From CAZJWR01 sp964549765 (GTDB lineage Bacteria > Zixibacteria > MSB-5A5 > GN15 > JAAZOE01): a stretch of 64,000 nt of DNA. Position numbers and translations under genes: made by a program. This document shows, piece after piece, positions 49,835-59,283 of this stretch (position 1 is its first letter; every line of letters begins with the position of its first letter). Below the pieces are notes generated by a model. It saw nothing but the letters and a program-made list of their open reading frames with translations. It was not told where the DNA came from and did not search any database. The stretch lies in contig CAZJWR010000012.1 in assembly GCA_964549765.1 (NCBI GenBank), positions 1 through 64,000 on the forward strand. The letters run 5' to 3'.

Positions 49835-51895
49835 ATGTTCAAGAAGCCGATTCGAGAAACGGTGGCGGCGTTTCCCGCCGAAGAAAGCCAGCTGACGGGG
49901 TTGCGCAAAACGATCGAGGAAATCTGTTCCCAGGTCAACCTGACGACCAAGGAAAAGAACAATATCATCCTCGCCATCGAAGAAGGCGCCACCAACATCA
50001 TCCGCCACGCCTACCTGTTCGGCGAAGGCGAGATTCGTCTCAAGGTGGCGGTGTTCAAGAACTATATCGTCTTCTCCCTGTTTGACAACGGCAAATCGTT
50101 CCAGCCTCCCGATAAAACCCGCCTTGACCTCAAAAAAATGGCGACCACCGGACGCAAGGGCGGCCTTGGATTCTATCTCATCAACAAGGTGATGGATCGG
50201 GTTGAATACTTCTCTCTGGAAGGAGAAAACGAACTTCGCCTGACCAAATTCATCACCGAGCGCGCCGAAAAAGACCTCGAGTGGAGCGGCGGCATTTCTC
50301 TGCGTGTCAAGTTTTCGGCGTGGACATTTCTGATCATTCTCATCCTCGTCGCCGGCGCTTACATCTATATAAATTCGGTTTCCACCCGCTATATCCGGTC
50401 CCGGTTGGAAAAGACCGTCGATGCCTTGGCCAACACCATCGCCTCTCAAGCTTATGCCGATATCATCAACCGCGTCTCCGATATCCAGTTTGACGAGTTG
50501 GTCGTTTCCTACCAGAAGGCCAATGATATCATCTCATCGATCGTTATCCTCGATAAGAGCGGCGATATCCTGGCTGACTCACGGAAAGAACCGAAACTGC
50601 ATACCATGTACGATCCCAAGCGCCTCGAAAATATCCGCCGCTTCGAATCGCCGACGGGGGAGACGCCGACCAACGGTCAGTTTTTTGTCACGCGGCGTAT
50701 TGCCTCGGGAGATAATCAGCTCGGTACCATCATCATGGAATATTCGTCACGCGTGATGGAGTATGAACTGAAGCGCGCCCGCCAGGTGATTCTCATCATC
50801 ACCGGCATCGGGCTGCTCATCGGTATCACCGGCATTTATCTATTGTCGAATTATTTTGTCCGGCCGATCGGGCGAATCGTCGATCGCGTGCGGCGTTTTT
50901 CCCAGGGCGATCTGGATAGTCAATTGCCGCTCGTCGGCGCCGGCGAATTTTATGAAATATCTCGGGCGCTGAACGAACTTATTACGCGCATCCGCCGCGA
51001 CCGCAAAAATATCGTGGAACGCGAAATTCTGCAGAAAGAAATGCAGATGGCTGAGGAAATCCAGAGGGCGCTTATTCCCAACCGGCTTCCGACCATGGCC
51101 GGATTCGAGGTCGGCACGATATACAAAGCTGCCCGGATGGTCGGTGGCGACCTGTTCGATTTCGTTCGCATCGACGACCACCGGTTCGCCGTGGCCGTGG
51201 CCGATGTCTCCGGGAAAGGCGTTCCCGGGTCGCTCGTGATGGCGATGGTGCGCACGGCGCTGCAGTTGGAAGCCCGCGAACATCGGTCAGCGCGGGATAT
51301 CCTCATCCGGATCAATGAATTCACGGCGGGACATATCAAGCGCGGGATGTTTGTGACTATTCTGCTGGCCATCGTGGATATCGAAACCGGGCGTATCAAT
51401 TTTGCTTCGGCAGGTCATAACCCGATCCTTCACTACGTCAACCGCGAGCACGAGGCGCGCTTTCTCAACGCCCCGGGCATGCCCGTCGGCATCAAAGCCG
51501 GCAACGGCGATTTCGCCAAAGCCATGCAATCGGCCGATATCATTCTCGAAGAAAATGATTTCATTTTGATCTATACCGACGGCGTCACCGAGGGGCGCGG
51601 CGCCCACCGGCGGGCGTACGGTACCGAGCGGATCGTTGAACTGCTCAACGAAGATCCCGACCGGTCGGCCGGGGACCTGGCCCACGCGATAGAAAGCGAT
51701 ATCAATCGCTACATGGGCAAGGAAGTCCAGCACGACGACATCACCATGGTCATTCTCAAGTATTGTCCCGGCCCCCGCGGCGAGGCCGACGAGGCCGACA
51801 GTGAATCCGAAACCAGCGATGTGAAGGATACCTCAAAGCCGTCAATCGATTCGGTCACAATTCAGACCGATTCCCGCCCCGACCGGCCCTCTTGA
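49835..51895 (+). CDS. Fusion of RsbW-like kinase domain, membrane HAMP sensor and RsbU-like PP2C phosphatase
   Basis: Residues 1-145 are a GHKL ATPase of the anti-sigma RsbW type, with IILAIEEGATNIIRHAY (N box), LFDNGKSFQPP (G1) and TGRKGGLGFYLI (G2). A membrane helix follows at about 158-178, then an extracytoplasmic domain, a second helix near 315-338, a HAMP domain and a linker coiled coil. The C-terminal 250 residues are a SpoIIE/RsbU-type PP2C phosphatase with GGDLFDFVRIDDHRFAVAVA, DVSGKGVPGSL, SAGHNPIL and YTDGVTEGRG. Kinase and phosphatase of partner-switch systems are normally separate chains. No anti-sigma antagonist gene lies in the window. Confidence 0.9.
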   Translation: MFKKPIRETVAAFPAEESQLTGLRKTIEEICSQVNLTTKEKNNIILAIEEGATNIIRHAYLFGEGEIRLKVAVFKNYIVFSLFDNGKSFQPPDKTRLDLKKMATTGRKGGLGFYLINKVMDRVEYFSLEGENELRLTKFITERAEKDLEWSGGISLRVKFSAWTFLIILILVAGAYIYINSVSTRYIRSRLEKTVDALANTIASQAYADIINRVSDIQFDELVVSYQKANDIISSIVILDKSGDILADSRKEPKLHTMYDPKRLENIRRFESPTGETPTNGQFFVTRRIASGDNQLGTIIMEYSSRVMEYELKRARQVILIITGIGLLIGITGIYLLSNYFVRPIGRIVDRVRRFSQGDLDSQLPLVGAGEFYEISRALNELITRIRRDRKNIVEREILQKEMQMAEEIQRALIPNRLPTMAGFEVGTIYKAARMVGGDLFDFVRIDDHRFAVAVADVSGKGVPGSLVMAMVRTALQLEAREHRSARDILIRINEFTAGHIKRGMFVTILLAIVDIETGRINFASAGHNPILHYVNREHEARFLNAPGMPVGIKAGNGDFAKAMQSADIILEENDFILIYTDGVTEGRGAHRRAYGTERIVELLNEDPDRSAGDLAHAIESDINRYMGKEVQHDDITMVILKYCPGPRGEADEADSESETSDVKDTSKPSIDSVTIQTDSRPDRPS

Positions 51896-52045
51896 CCCCG
51901 ACGGCTGTCAGATTCACTCATCGTCAGCCATTATTTTCGCCTGTCGCTATGGTTTTGGCAGGCGGCGTGGCGCCATAATTTATTGTAGGATAATCAATTA
52001 TGAGGCGGCCGCGTATCCGTCGCGAGACTCGGTTTAAGATTTATA

Positions 52046-52073
52046 TTGACAAATCGAAAAGGCATGTTATCCT
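52046..52073 (+). promoter_or_regulatory. Promoter of the GGDEF gene
   Basis: TTGACA, 16 bases, then TATCCT, about 65 bases before the start codon. No other gene is close. Confidence 0.55.
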
Positions 52074-52138
52074 CAAATTAGGGTAGTATAACCCAATAGT
52101 GTGTTTTGCGATATCAGGATCTTATTTTCTGAGAGATT

Positions 52139-53827
52139 GTGAACGTAGCTATGATAGAGATCATACTGGCGATACTCGTGGTGGCTCTCGGCGTGCTTTT
52201 AATCATTCGCCAACGGCAGTTGCATTATGCGAAACCGGTCGACAACCTCGATCAAATACTGGCTGGTCTGAAGCGCAATCTTTTGAGCAACCGCACCGAG
52301 GGGAAGATACAAATCGTTGCCAGCGATCTTTCCGATCTCCTGATAAATCGTCTACAATCGGAGCGCATCCTGTTTTTCCGCAAACAGCGGCGGTTCATGG
52401 AACTGAACTATGTCTACGGCCTTAAAAGCGTTCAGCGGGCGAAGTACCGAATAAAAATCTCCAACGCCCTGATGCAAAAGCTGATGAACGGCGACCTGGT
52501 TCTTCATCCGTCATCGCTGGCGGGAATAATCGGCGACGACCTGTCGAAATTGCTCGAAACGGAGCATTTCAACATCGTGTTCCCGATCTTCTGGCACGAA
52601 AATCTTTTCGGCGTCTATTTCATCAGCACCGGGCTTCCCGTCGATCACCCCCTGGTCAATACCCTGCTGCTGTTTTTGAATCAAAACCTCTCCACGGCGT
52701 ATCATATCACGCGGTTGGAATCGACCCGCCAGATACTCGAAAACAAAATAGAAAGCCAGCGGCGGAAAGTCCGGGAACTCGAAGGAAACCGAGATGCCGC
52801 CGGGGGCAAATCGACCGACGATGATCCGGGCCATCTGATCGAAATGTTCGGTCATCGCAACGTCGACGAACTGATGGGCGACCTGTTCGACAAGGTGCGG
52901 GCCGGCCTCAAGGCCGACAAACTGGTGTTCGTATCGCGTCCCAGCCGGAAGGATCAGAATCCGATTCAATACAGTCGGGGGCTCGAACGGCAGGATTTCG
53001 ATTTTGACGACAGTGAGTTTCAGCGCATATTTGGCAGCCTCCCCAAAAGCGAAGTTGCCGACGTGGAACAACTAAACGATCTCTTCTCCGACGGCAAGCT
53101 CCGGGATGATCTGGCTCGGGAACAGCTTCGCCACATTTCGCGGTTTTCCCTGTCCGACGGCGAACAGGGTTTGCTGTTCTGGTCGGGCAAGAAAGCGGGG
53201 GAGAAGGTCGAAGCCCGCTTCCTGAATCGTCTCGAACAAGTGGCCCGAAAAGCGATGACGAACGCCCGGGAATTTCAGCGCGTCGAAGCGATGTCCTATA
53301 CCGATGCCCTGACCGGACTATACAACCACCGCTATTTCGTCAAACGCTTGCATGAGGAAATCCAGCGCGCCAAGAGATACCAGCGGCATTTCGGCCTGTT
53401 GCTGTTCGATATCGATGATTTCAAGCTCTATAATGACACCTTTGGTCACCAAACCGGCGACCGACTGCTGCGCCGGATGGGGCGAACGCTCGAGCAGTCG
53501 CTGCGGTCGATGGACATCGTTGCCCGGTACGGCGGCGACGAGTTCGGCCTGATCATGCCCGAAGCGGACAGATCGACCTGCCGGATATTCATGGACCGTC
53601 TGCGCGACGCCATCGCCGGAACCGATTTCCGAGAACCGGCCGACGTCTTCGATAACCGGATCACCATCAGCATCGGCAGCGCCACTTTCCCCGATGACGC
53701 CGCCGATCCGGAACGCCTCATCTATTGTGCCGATATGGCCCTGTTCCGATCCAAAGCCCTTGGCCGGAATCGCAGTACCGTCTTTGAAGCGGCCCTCATT
53801 GAGGAAAATTCCAGCCAGAACTCCTAA
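52139..53827 (+). CDS. Diguanylate cyclase (GGDEF domain) with GAF-like region
   Basis: GGDEF proteins make cyclic-di-GMP. The 562-residue protein has one N-terminal membrane helix (IEIILAILVVALGVLLII), a central 350-residue region that looks like GAF-type sensory modules with a coiled coil in between, and a C-terminal GGDEF domain. That domain has SYTDALTGLYNHRYFVKRL, GGDEF itself, and an RxxD inhibitory site (RSMD) exactly five residues upstream. It is therefore probably active with product feedback. GTG 52139 has GAGAG upstream; ATG 52151 is the alternative. The exopolysaccharide locus next door is a plausible target of its signal. Confidence 0.92.
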   Translation: MNVAMIEIILAILVVALGVLLIIRQRQLHYAKPVDNLDQILAGLKRNLLSNRTEGKIQIVASDLSDLLINRLQSERILFFRKQRRFMELNYVYGLKSVQRAKYRIKISNALMQKLMNGDLVLHPSSLAGIIGDDLSKLLETEHFNIVFPIFWHENLFGVYFISTGLPVDHPLVNTLLLFLNQNLSTAYHITRLESTRQILENKIESQRRKVRELEGNRDAAGGKSTDDDPGHLIEMFGHRNVDELMGDLFDKVRAGLKADKLVFVSRPSRKDQNPIQYSRGLERQDFDFDDSEFQRIFGSLPKSEVADVEQLNDLFSDGKLRDDLAREQLRHISRFSLSDGEQGLLFWSGKKAGEKVEARFLNRLEQVARKAMTNAREFQRVEAMSYTDALTGLYNHRYFVKRLHEEIQRAKRYQRHFGLLLFDIDDFKLYNDTFGHQTGDRLLRRMGRTLEQSLRSMDIVARYGGDEFGLIMPEADRSTCRIFMDRLRDAIAGTDFREPADVFDNRITISIGSATFPDDAADPERLIYCADMALFRSKALGRNRSTVFEAALIEENSSQNS

Positions 53828-53897
53828 AGTCCCACCTATTCCACGGGTGCATCGTATAAATACCTGGAACAGGGCGAGGCCGGACAAGTTATTACAC

Positions 53898-53926
53898 TTG
53901 ACATGGTCGTTGAAAGCCCTTAAATA
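53898..53926 (+). promoter_or_regulatory. Promoter of the exopolysaccharide operon
   Basis: TTGACA, 17 bases, TAAATA, about 80 bases before the Wza-like gene. The -35 box is perfect and the -10 box fair. Confidence 0.5.
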
Positions 53927-54005
53927 GCCATAAATTAATGGCAAATCGGGTCGATTTTTAGGTATAAACACGGTAGACATCGACCGCAGTCAAGGATCGA
54001 AAGGT

Positions 54006-54971
54006 ATGAAGTATCTGATAAGACCCAAGACATTTCTGGCGATATTATCCATCGTGATTCTGGCCGCCGCATCGGCTTGGTCGGCCGATGAATACGTGAT
54101 CGGTCCCGAGGATATCCTCAAAATCAGTTTCTGGCAGGATCCCGATCTCGACCAGACGGTGCAGGTTCGGCAGGACGGCAAAATCACTCTGTCGATCATC
54201 GGCGAAATAACCGCCGCCGGTTTGACCCCCCGGGAACTGTCCGACCGCATCGAACAAAGCGTATCGCTGTACAACAAGAAGATCTCCCAGGCTACGGTGA
54301 CGGTCACTGGCTTCAATTCCCAGCGGGTATTTGTGACTGGCCAGGTGGTGAACCCCGGCAAGAAGGCCTTCGAGGTTATCCCCGATCTTTGGACGGTCAT
54401 CAAGGAAGCTGGCGGGGCGACCGAATCGGGCGACCTTACCCGCGTAACCATCGTCCGCTCGGAAGAATCGGGCGGCGAACGGATTACCGTCAATCTCCTG
54501 GAGGCGATTTCCACCGGCAAACTGGACAACCTCCCCAAGCTCAAGACGGGAGACACCATCGAGGTGCCGCGGATGGCCGGAGGTGTGCCGGGACGGCAAC
54601 TGGCGACCGATTACTCCGAGCGTAAAAACCTGTACTACGTCATCGGCCAGGTGCGCCTGCCAGGAACGAAACCGTATGAAGCCGGTCTGGATCTGTTCGA
54701 CGCCCTCGGGGCCGCCAACGGTCCCACCGAATTCGCCGATCTGAAAAATATCCGGATTGTCAGCAAGACCGGCGACGGCACCAGCGTGGTGCATGTCAAT
54801 CTCAATGAGTATCAATCACGGGGTCAGGCGCGGCGTCTGTCCATCAAACCGGAAGATACGATTATCATCGACGCCAAGCGGCATTCGATCCTCAGCTGGG
54901 GCGCGGTCCGGGACTTCGTCACGGTGGCCGGAACCGTCATATCGTTTGCCTACCTCATCAGTCGAAGATAG
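54006..54971 (+). CDS. Polysaccharide export protein (Wza family)
   Basis: The protein forms or helps form the outer-membrane export channel for capsule or exopolysaccharide. It has a signal peptide ending near ASAWSA, a polysaccharide export domain from YVIGPEDILKISFWQDPDLD, and SLBB domains with VFVTGQVVNPGKKAFEV and YVIGQVRLPGTKPYEA. The last 25 residues form a possible membrane helix (FVTVAGTVISFAYLISRR). There is no lipobox cysteine, in contrast to classical Wza. Length 321. A Wzz-like gene follows after 23 bases. Confidence 0.92.
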   Translation: MKYLIRPKTFLAILSIVILAAASAWSADEYVIGPEDILKISFWQDPDLDQTVQVRQDGKITLSIIGEITAAGLTPRELSDRIEQSVSLYNKKISQATVTVTGFNSQRVFVTGQVVNPGKKAFEVIPDLWTVIKEAGGATESGDLTRVTIVRSEESGGERITVNLLEAISTGKLDNLPKLKTGDTIEVPRMAGGVPGRQLATDYSERKNLYYVIGQVRLPGTKPYEAGLDLFDALGAANGPTEFADLKNIRIVSKTGDGTSVVHVNLNEYQSRGQARRLSIKPEDTIIIDAKRHSILSWGAVRDFVTVAGTVISFAYLISRR

Positions 54972-54994
54972 TCCGGCGAAAGCAGTAAGGTAGT

Positions 54995-56512
54995 ATGGCC
55001 GAGAATGCGAAAATAACCACTCTCGATATCAAGGATGTTCTGGCGATTGTCCGCCGCCGGAAATGGCTGATCATTCTCCCGCTGATCCTGGTGACGCTGG
55101 TCGCCTTCGGCGGCTCTTATTTTCTCACCAAGCAGTACCGGTCGTCGACGATGGTGCTCACCGAGCAGACCCGCTATCTCTCCAAGCAGTTGCAGGCGAT
55201 GGTCCCCGGTATGGAGGACAATCGGTATTCGGATGCGCAGCAGCGCAGCCGCCTGATTGCGATCCACAACGAAATCATCTCGACCACGTATCTGTCGCGC
55301 CTGATCGACGAACTGGGAATGGCGGACGACCCGGTGCTGCAGCGCCAGGCGCAAAAGATGCATCGCAGCCATCCCGATATCCCGGTAGAAAATCTCGTGT
55401 ACCATATCGCCATCCAGAATCTGCGCGAGAGCATCGGCGTGGATTTCAACGGAGAAAACATTATCGAAATTTCGGCCGAATCGTCCGATCCGGAACAAGC
55501 CATGACGATCGCGACCAAACTGGCCGAAATATTCAAGGATGAGCGGCTGAAAAGTGAGTTGAGCAGCGTTCGCGGCGCCCTCGACTTCTCCGATGAACAA
55601 CTGTCGATTTACCGCGCCAACCTCGACGAAGCCGAACGCAAGAAAGCGGACTTCTCCGCTAGATTCATCCAAAACAAACTGGACGAATCGATATCGGCCG
55701 AATCCAATATTCACGCCATTACGGCCGATATCGACAACCTCAAATTGATGATCGAGGACAACATCAATGAGCAGACCTCGGTGCGCTCGCAGCTTTCCGA
55801 ATACAAAAAATCCGATCTCGATATCGATTTGGGCAGCAGATACGCTGAGCTGAAAACGACCATATTCTCCGAAACGGAGCGGTTGGCCAGCCTGATGTCG
55901 AAATACACGTGGTCCGACCCGAAAGTGCTCAACGCCAACCTGAAAATCAACAATCAACTGCAGGATATGGAAGCGATTGTTGAAGATCAGGTCGACTCCA
56001 AATTCACCCGGTCGTCGGCGAACGACCGCAACGCCATCACACGGCTGCTGGTGCTGCAGACGCGGGAGACGGTGCTGCGCAAAAAACTCGACAATTTCGA
56101 AGTATCGCTGTCGACCCTGCGCAACCGCATCGCCCAGCAGCCCCAGATCGAAATCCAGATGCGCAACCTTGAAAATGAAGTGGCATCGGCTCGGGAAATT
56201 TTTGAAAAATTCAAGAATCAGGTGACTGGATCTGAAATTTCCCAGTCATTGATGCGCGGCGAGGCCGGATCCAAGTACCGTATCATCGAACCGGCGTCGA
56301 TGCCGATGGCTCCGGTAAAACCGAACAGGGTAAAGATCACGGTGCTGGGCGGAATCCTTGGTCTGGTGATCGGCGGCGCGGCGGCGCTTCTGGCGGAACT
56401 GCTCGATAATTCCTTCCGCAAGGTGGAGGAGGTCGAGGAATTCCTCGGTGCGACGGTGCTGGCCACTATCCCCGGCATAGACGCCATCAAGGGGAAGGTA
56501 AAAGTCAGATAA
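54995..56512 (+). CDS. Wzz/GumC-type polysaccharide co-polymerase
   Basis: This class controls polysaccharide chain length and links the inner membrane to the export channel. The 505-residue protein has a first membrane helix near residues 25-45 (KWLIILPLILVTLVAFGGSY), a long periplasmic region with coiled coils, the Pro-rich PASMPMAPVKPNR motif before the second helix, and VLGGILGLVIGGAAALLAEL as the second helix. No kinase domain is fused; the kinase is a separate gene two positions on. Confidence 0.92.
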   Translation: MAENAKITTLDIKDVLAIVRRRKWLIILPLILVTLVAFGGSYFLTKQYRSSTMVLTEQTRYLSKQLQAMVPGMEDNRYSDAQQRSRLIAIHNEIISTTYLSRLIDELGMADDPVLQRQAQKMHRSHPDIPVENLVYHIAIQNLRESIGVDFNGENIIEISAESSDPEQAMTIATKLAEIFKDERLKSELSSVRGALDFSDEQLSIYRANLDEAERKKADFSARFIQNKLDESISAESNIHAITADIDNLKLMIEDNINEQTSVRSQLSEYKKSDLDIDLGSRYAELKTTIFSETERLASLMSKYTWSDPKVLNANLKINNQLQDMEAIVEDQVDSKFTRSSANDRNAITRLLVLQTRETVLRKKLDNFEVSLSTLRNRIAQQPQIEIQMRNLENEVASAREIFEKFKNQVTGSEISQSLMRGEAGSKYRIIEPASMPMAPVKPNRVKITVLGGILGLVIGGAAALLAELLDNSFRKVEEVEEFLGATVLATIPGIDAIKGKVKVR

Positions 56513-56526
56513 CACGGGATGGGAAA

Positions 56527-57651
56527 ATGGAAAACTATCGCCTGAAAAGCAAAGTATCGGTTAACGATAAGGAATATCTTGTGCAGACCGTCAACGACGC
56601 CAGCCAGATGTCGGTCGTGTCGTCGTTGTTTGTCGATGGACAAATTCTTGAGGTAACCCGCCTGCCGCATCCCGGCGAGGTATCGGCGGAAGACGTCCTG
56701 ACCATGGTCAAGACGACTCATGAGGAGAAAAAGGGCGAACTGGAACACCTTCTGGCCACCTACGGCAAAGTCATCGCCTCCGGCGACGTCGATCTGATGT
56801 ATCACTTGGGAACGGCCTTTTATTACAAACGGATGTGGGACGAGGCGGCCTCGCTGTTCGAGAATGTCCTGACGGCCGAGCGGGACCATCATCAGGCGGC
56901 CAACTATCTCGGCCTGACTCTGATGGCGCACGGCAAGCATGATCAGGCCGTCAAAGTTTTGGCCAAGGCGGTGGAGCTGCGGCCCAGTTTCGCGGATTAT
57001 CATAACAATTACGGCGAAGCGCTGATGGAAGCCGGATTCTTTCGGCGGGCGGTCGAGGAGCTCGAGGCGGCGCTGAAAGAAAATATCTACTACGCCGATG
57101 CCTATTTCAATCTCGGTCTCGCCTATATCGGCAACGCCGTCCGGCGCGAAGATTTCGATATGTATACCAACCTGCTCGACAAAACCGGCGACGTCTTCAA
57201 TCGGGCCGTGCTGATTGCACCCGAATACAAGACCGCGCAGTTCGACGAGGCTCTGGAGATTCTTCGGCAGAACGATCTCCCGCGTGCCTTCACGATGTTC
57301 AAATCGATCCGCGACTTGAAACGCGAACGGAGCCGGCAGGAATTTTCCAGTTTCTATCTCCGCTTTTTGCTCTATGCCGATCGTCCCAACGAACGGGCCG
57401 TAGCCGAACGCATTCGGTATCTTCGGGAGGAGATCAGGAAGAATCCGTCCTACGTCGATTTGCATCACGAGTTGGCGCTGTGTTATCTGCAGCAATCACA
57501 GTTTTACTGGCGGCGCGGTATCGAACAATTTCGCAAGACCCTTGAGATAAATCCCCGGCTGGGCAAGGCCAAGGAAGGTTTGGAAAAGGCCACGGAATTC
57601 GGAACCTCGTTGAAAGATATCGTATCCAATATCGCCCGGGGCGGGCATTGA
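56527..57651 (+). CDS. TPR protein in the exopolysaccharide locus
   Basis: I do not recognise a named family. The first 75 residues form a beta-type domain (YRLKSKVSVNDKEYLVQTVN, then SVVSSLFVDGQILEVTRLP). From about residue 90 on there are TPR-like repeats, including MYHLGTAFYYKRMWDEAASL, ANYLGLTLMAHGKHDQAVKV and YFNLGLAYIGNAVR. No signal peptide or membrane helix is present, so it is cytoplasmic. Position between the Wzz-like and the kinase genes suggests a scaffold for the synthesis complex. Confidence 0.82.
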   Translation: MENYRLKSKVSVNDKEYLVQTVNDASQMSVVSSLFVDGQILEVTRLPHPGEVSAEDVLTMVKTTHEEKKGELEHLLATYGKVIASGDVDLMYHLGTAFYYKRMWDEAASLFENVLTAERDHHQAANYLGLTLMAHGKHDQAVKVLAKAVELRPSFADYHNNYGEALMEAGFFRRAVEELEAALKENIYYADAYFNLGLAYIGNAVRREDFDMYTNLLDKTGDVFNRAVLIAPEYKTAQFDEALEILRQNDLPRAFTMFKSIRDLKRERSRQEFSSFYLRFLLYADRPNERAVAERIRYLREEIRKNPSYVDLHHELALCYLQQSQFYWRRGIEQFRKTLEINPRLGKAKEGLEKATEFGTSLKDIVSNIARGGH

Positions 57652-57679
57652 TGATGATTATCGGGCGGGAAGATCGGAT

Positions 57680-58390
57680 ATGAAGCAGGCGAACGGTTTC
57701 AATCTGGTCGAATATTACGACCAGGAATCAGCTTACGCGACGGAATTTCGGCGCCTGCTCCACAATATCAACGGCGCCGTCCCCGAAAAGAAGGCCAAGA
57801 CGATCTTGGTGACATCTTCGCTCTTGGCCGAGGGAAAATCCACGGTCGCGTCGTTTCTGGCCCTGACCGCGGCCCGGCAGAAACACAGGAAAACCCTCCT
57901 GATCGATTGCGACCTGCGGCGTCCCACCCTCCACTATCTCTTTTCCGTCCCGCGAGACGGCGGGGTCGTCGAGGCGGTGTTGGACGGGAAGAAGATCACG
58001 GACGTTATCAAGAGAACAGGCGAACCGAACCTCGACATCATAACGGCCGGTATCGCCGTCTCCCAGCCGAGTGAGATATTTGAGTCGGGCCGGATTGGGG
58101 AACTCCTCAACGAGGCCCGCTTCTATTATGAACTGATCCTGGTCGACTGCGCGCCGGTATTGCCGGTTTCCGACCCGATGCTTCTGGCGCCGGAAGTGGA
58201 CGGCGTCATTTTGATTGTCAAGGCCGGATCGACCCAGCGGGAGATCGCCAAGCGGGCGTCGGCCGTTCTGAAAAACGAACGATCCCGGTTTCTCGGCGTC
58301 GTGCTCAACAATCTCTCGAACGTCTTGCCGTACTACTATAGCGATTCGTATTACGGCTACGAATACAATCCGCATTCAACCAAAGATTGA
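57680..58390 (+). CDS. CpsD/CapB-type tyrosine kinase
   Basis: Bacterial tyrosine kinases of this type control polysaccharide assembly through their Wzz-like partner. The 236-residue protein has Walker A in ILVTSSLLAEGKSTV (residues 42-56), the second loop TLLIDCDLRRP at 72-82 and Walker B in LILVDCAP. The C-terminus holds a tyrosine cluster with seven Tyr (PYYYSDSYYGYEY), the expected autophosphorylation tail. The activating partner is likely the Wzz-like protein at 54995. Confidence 0.92.
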   Translation: MKQANGFNLVEYYDQESAYATEFRRLLHNINGAVPEKKAKTILVTSSLLAEGKSTVASFLALTAARQKHRKTLLIDCDLRRPTLHYLFSVPRDGGVVEAVLDGKKITDVIKRTGEPNLDIITAGIAVSQPSEIFESGRIGELLNEARFYYELILVDCAPVLPVSDPMLLAPEVDGVILIVKAGSTQREIAKRASAVLKNERSRFLGVVLNNLSNVLPYYYSDSYYGYEYNPHSTKD

Positions 58391-58395
58391 TTCCC

Positions 58396-59283
58396 ATGAA
58401 GAATCTGCTCACCGTCGACCTCGAAGATTGGTTCTCCGTGGAAGTCCTCAAGGATGCCCTGCCGCCCGATACGTGGGATCAGCAGGAATCCGTCGTCGAA
58501 CGAAACACGATTGATGTTCTCGATCTGTTCGATGCCCACGGCGTCAAGGCCACGTTCTTCGTCCTGGGTTGGATCGCCGATCGGCATCCGGAACTGATTC
58601 AGGAGGTTGCACACCGGGGACATGAGATAGCCTGTCACAGTTATTATCATCGGATGGTGTCGTCACTGGCGCCGGACGAGTTTCGTCAAGACACCGACTT
58701 AGCCATCAACGCTATCGTAAAAGCATGCGGCAGAATTCCCCTGGGCTATCGATCCCCGACATGGGGAATTAAAAGCGATATGATGTGGGCCTTTGATATA
58801 TTGGCAGAACTGGGGTTCGAATACGACTCTTCCATTTTTCCGACGGAACACGATCTCTATGGCGAACCGGGAGGGCCGCGCGAGGCTTATCCGATAAACA
58901 CTTCATGTGGTAAAACCATTATTGAAATTCCGGCGATTAGCGCCCACGGCGGTGCTGAGAAGGGAGGAGCCGCGGTAAGCGGCGGGGGATGGCTGCGGCA
59001 TAAGCCGTACTGGTATACGAAAAGACAGTTGGCCCGGATGAATAAGCGGGAAATGGCCATGGTAATCTATTTCCACCCCTGGGAATTGGACCAGAACCTT
59101 CCCGAAAAAGGGCTGTTAACATATATGAAGAAGAAACGCGGCCCGATAAAAGACTGGGTGCGTCAATATATGGGCGTCGCGAGCATGAGAATAAAAGTGG
59201 AAAAATTACTGAGAGATTTTGAGTTTATTCCAATAAAGGACTGTCTTGAGACGTTCAAAGCGAGGAGAAGGAATACTACATGA
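58396..59283 (+). CDS. Polysaccharide deacetylase (PEP-CTERM/exopolysaccharide type)
   Basis: The 295-residue protein has the NodB-type deacetylase motifs: TVDLEDWFSVEVL (catalytic and metal Asp), HEIACHSYYHRM (metal His pair) and LGYRSPTW. The C-terminal YFHPWELDQNLP block is typical of the subgroup found in exopolysaccharide loci with exosortases. No exosortase was found in this window. TTG 58387 overlapping the kinase stop is an alternative start. It overlaps the next gene by four bases. Confidence 0.92.
   Translation: MKNLLTVDLEDWFSVEVLKDALPPDTWDQQESVVERNTIDVLDLFDAHGVKATFFVLGWIADRHPELIQEVAHRGHEIACHSYYHRMVSSLAPDEFRQDTDLAINAIVKACGRIPLGYRSPTWGIKSDMMWAFDILAELGFEYDSSIFPTEHDLYGEPGGPREAYPINTSCGKTIIEIPAISAHGGAEKGGAAVSGGGWLRHKPYWYTKRQLARMNKREMAMVIYFHPWELDQNLPEKGLLTYMKKKRGPIKDWVRQYMGVASMRIKVEKLLRDFEFIPIKDCLETFKARRRNTT

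Noticed and set aside
52081..52094. GGGT...ACCC short palindrome before the GGDEF gene
   Set aside because: Only four pairs; too short to call an operator or terminator.
56218..57495. 425-codon open frame on the minus strand opposite the Wzz-like and TPR genes
   Set aside because: Antisense to two well-supported genes with no recognisable motif.
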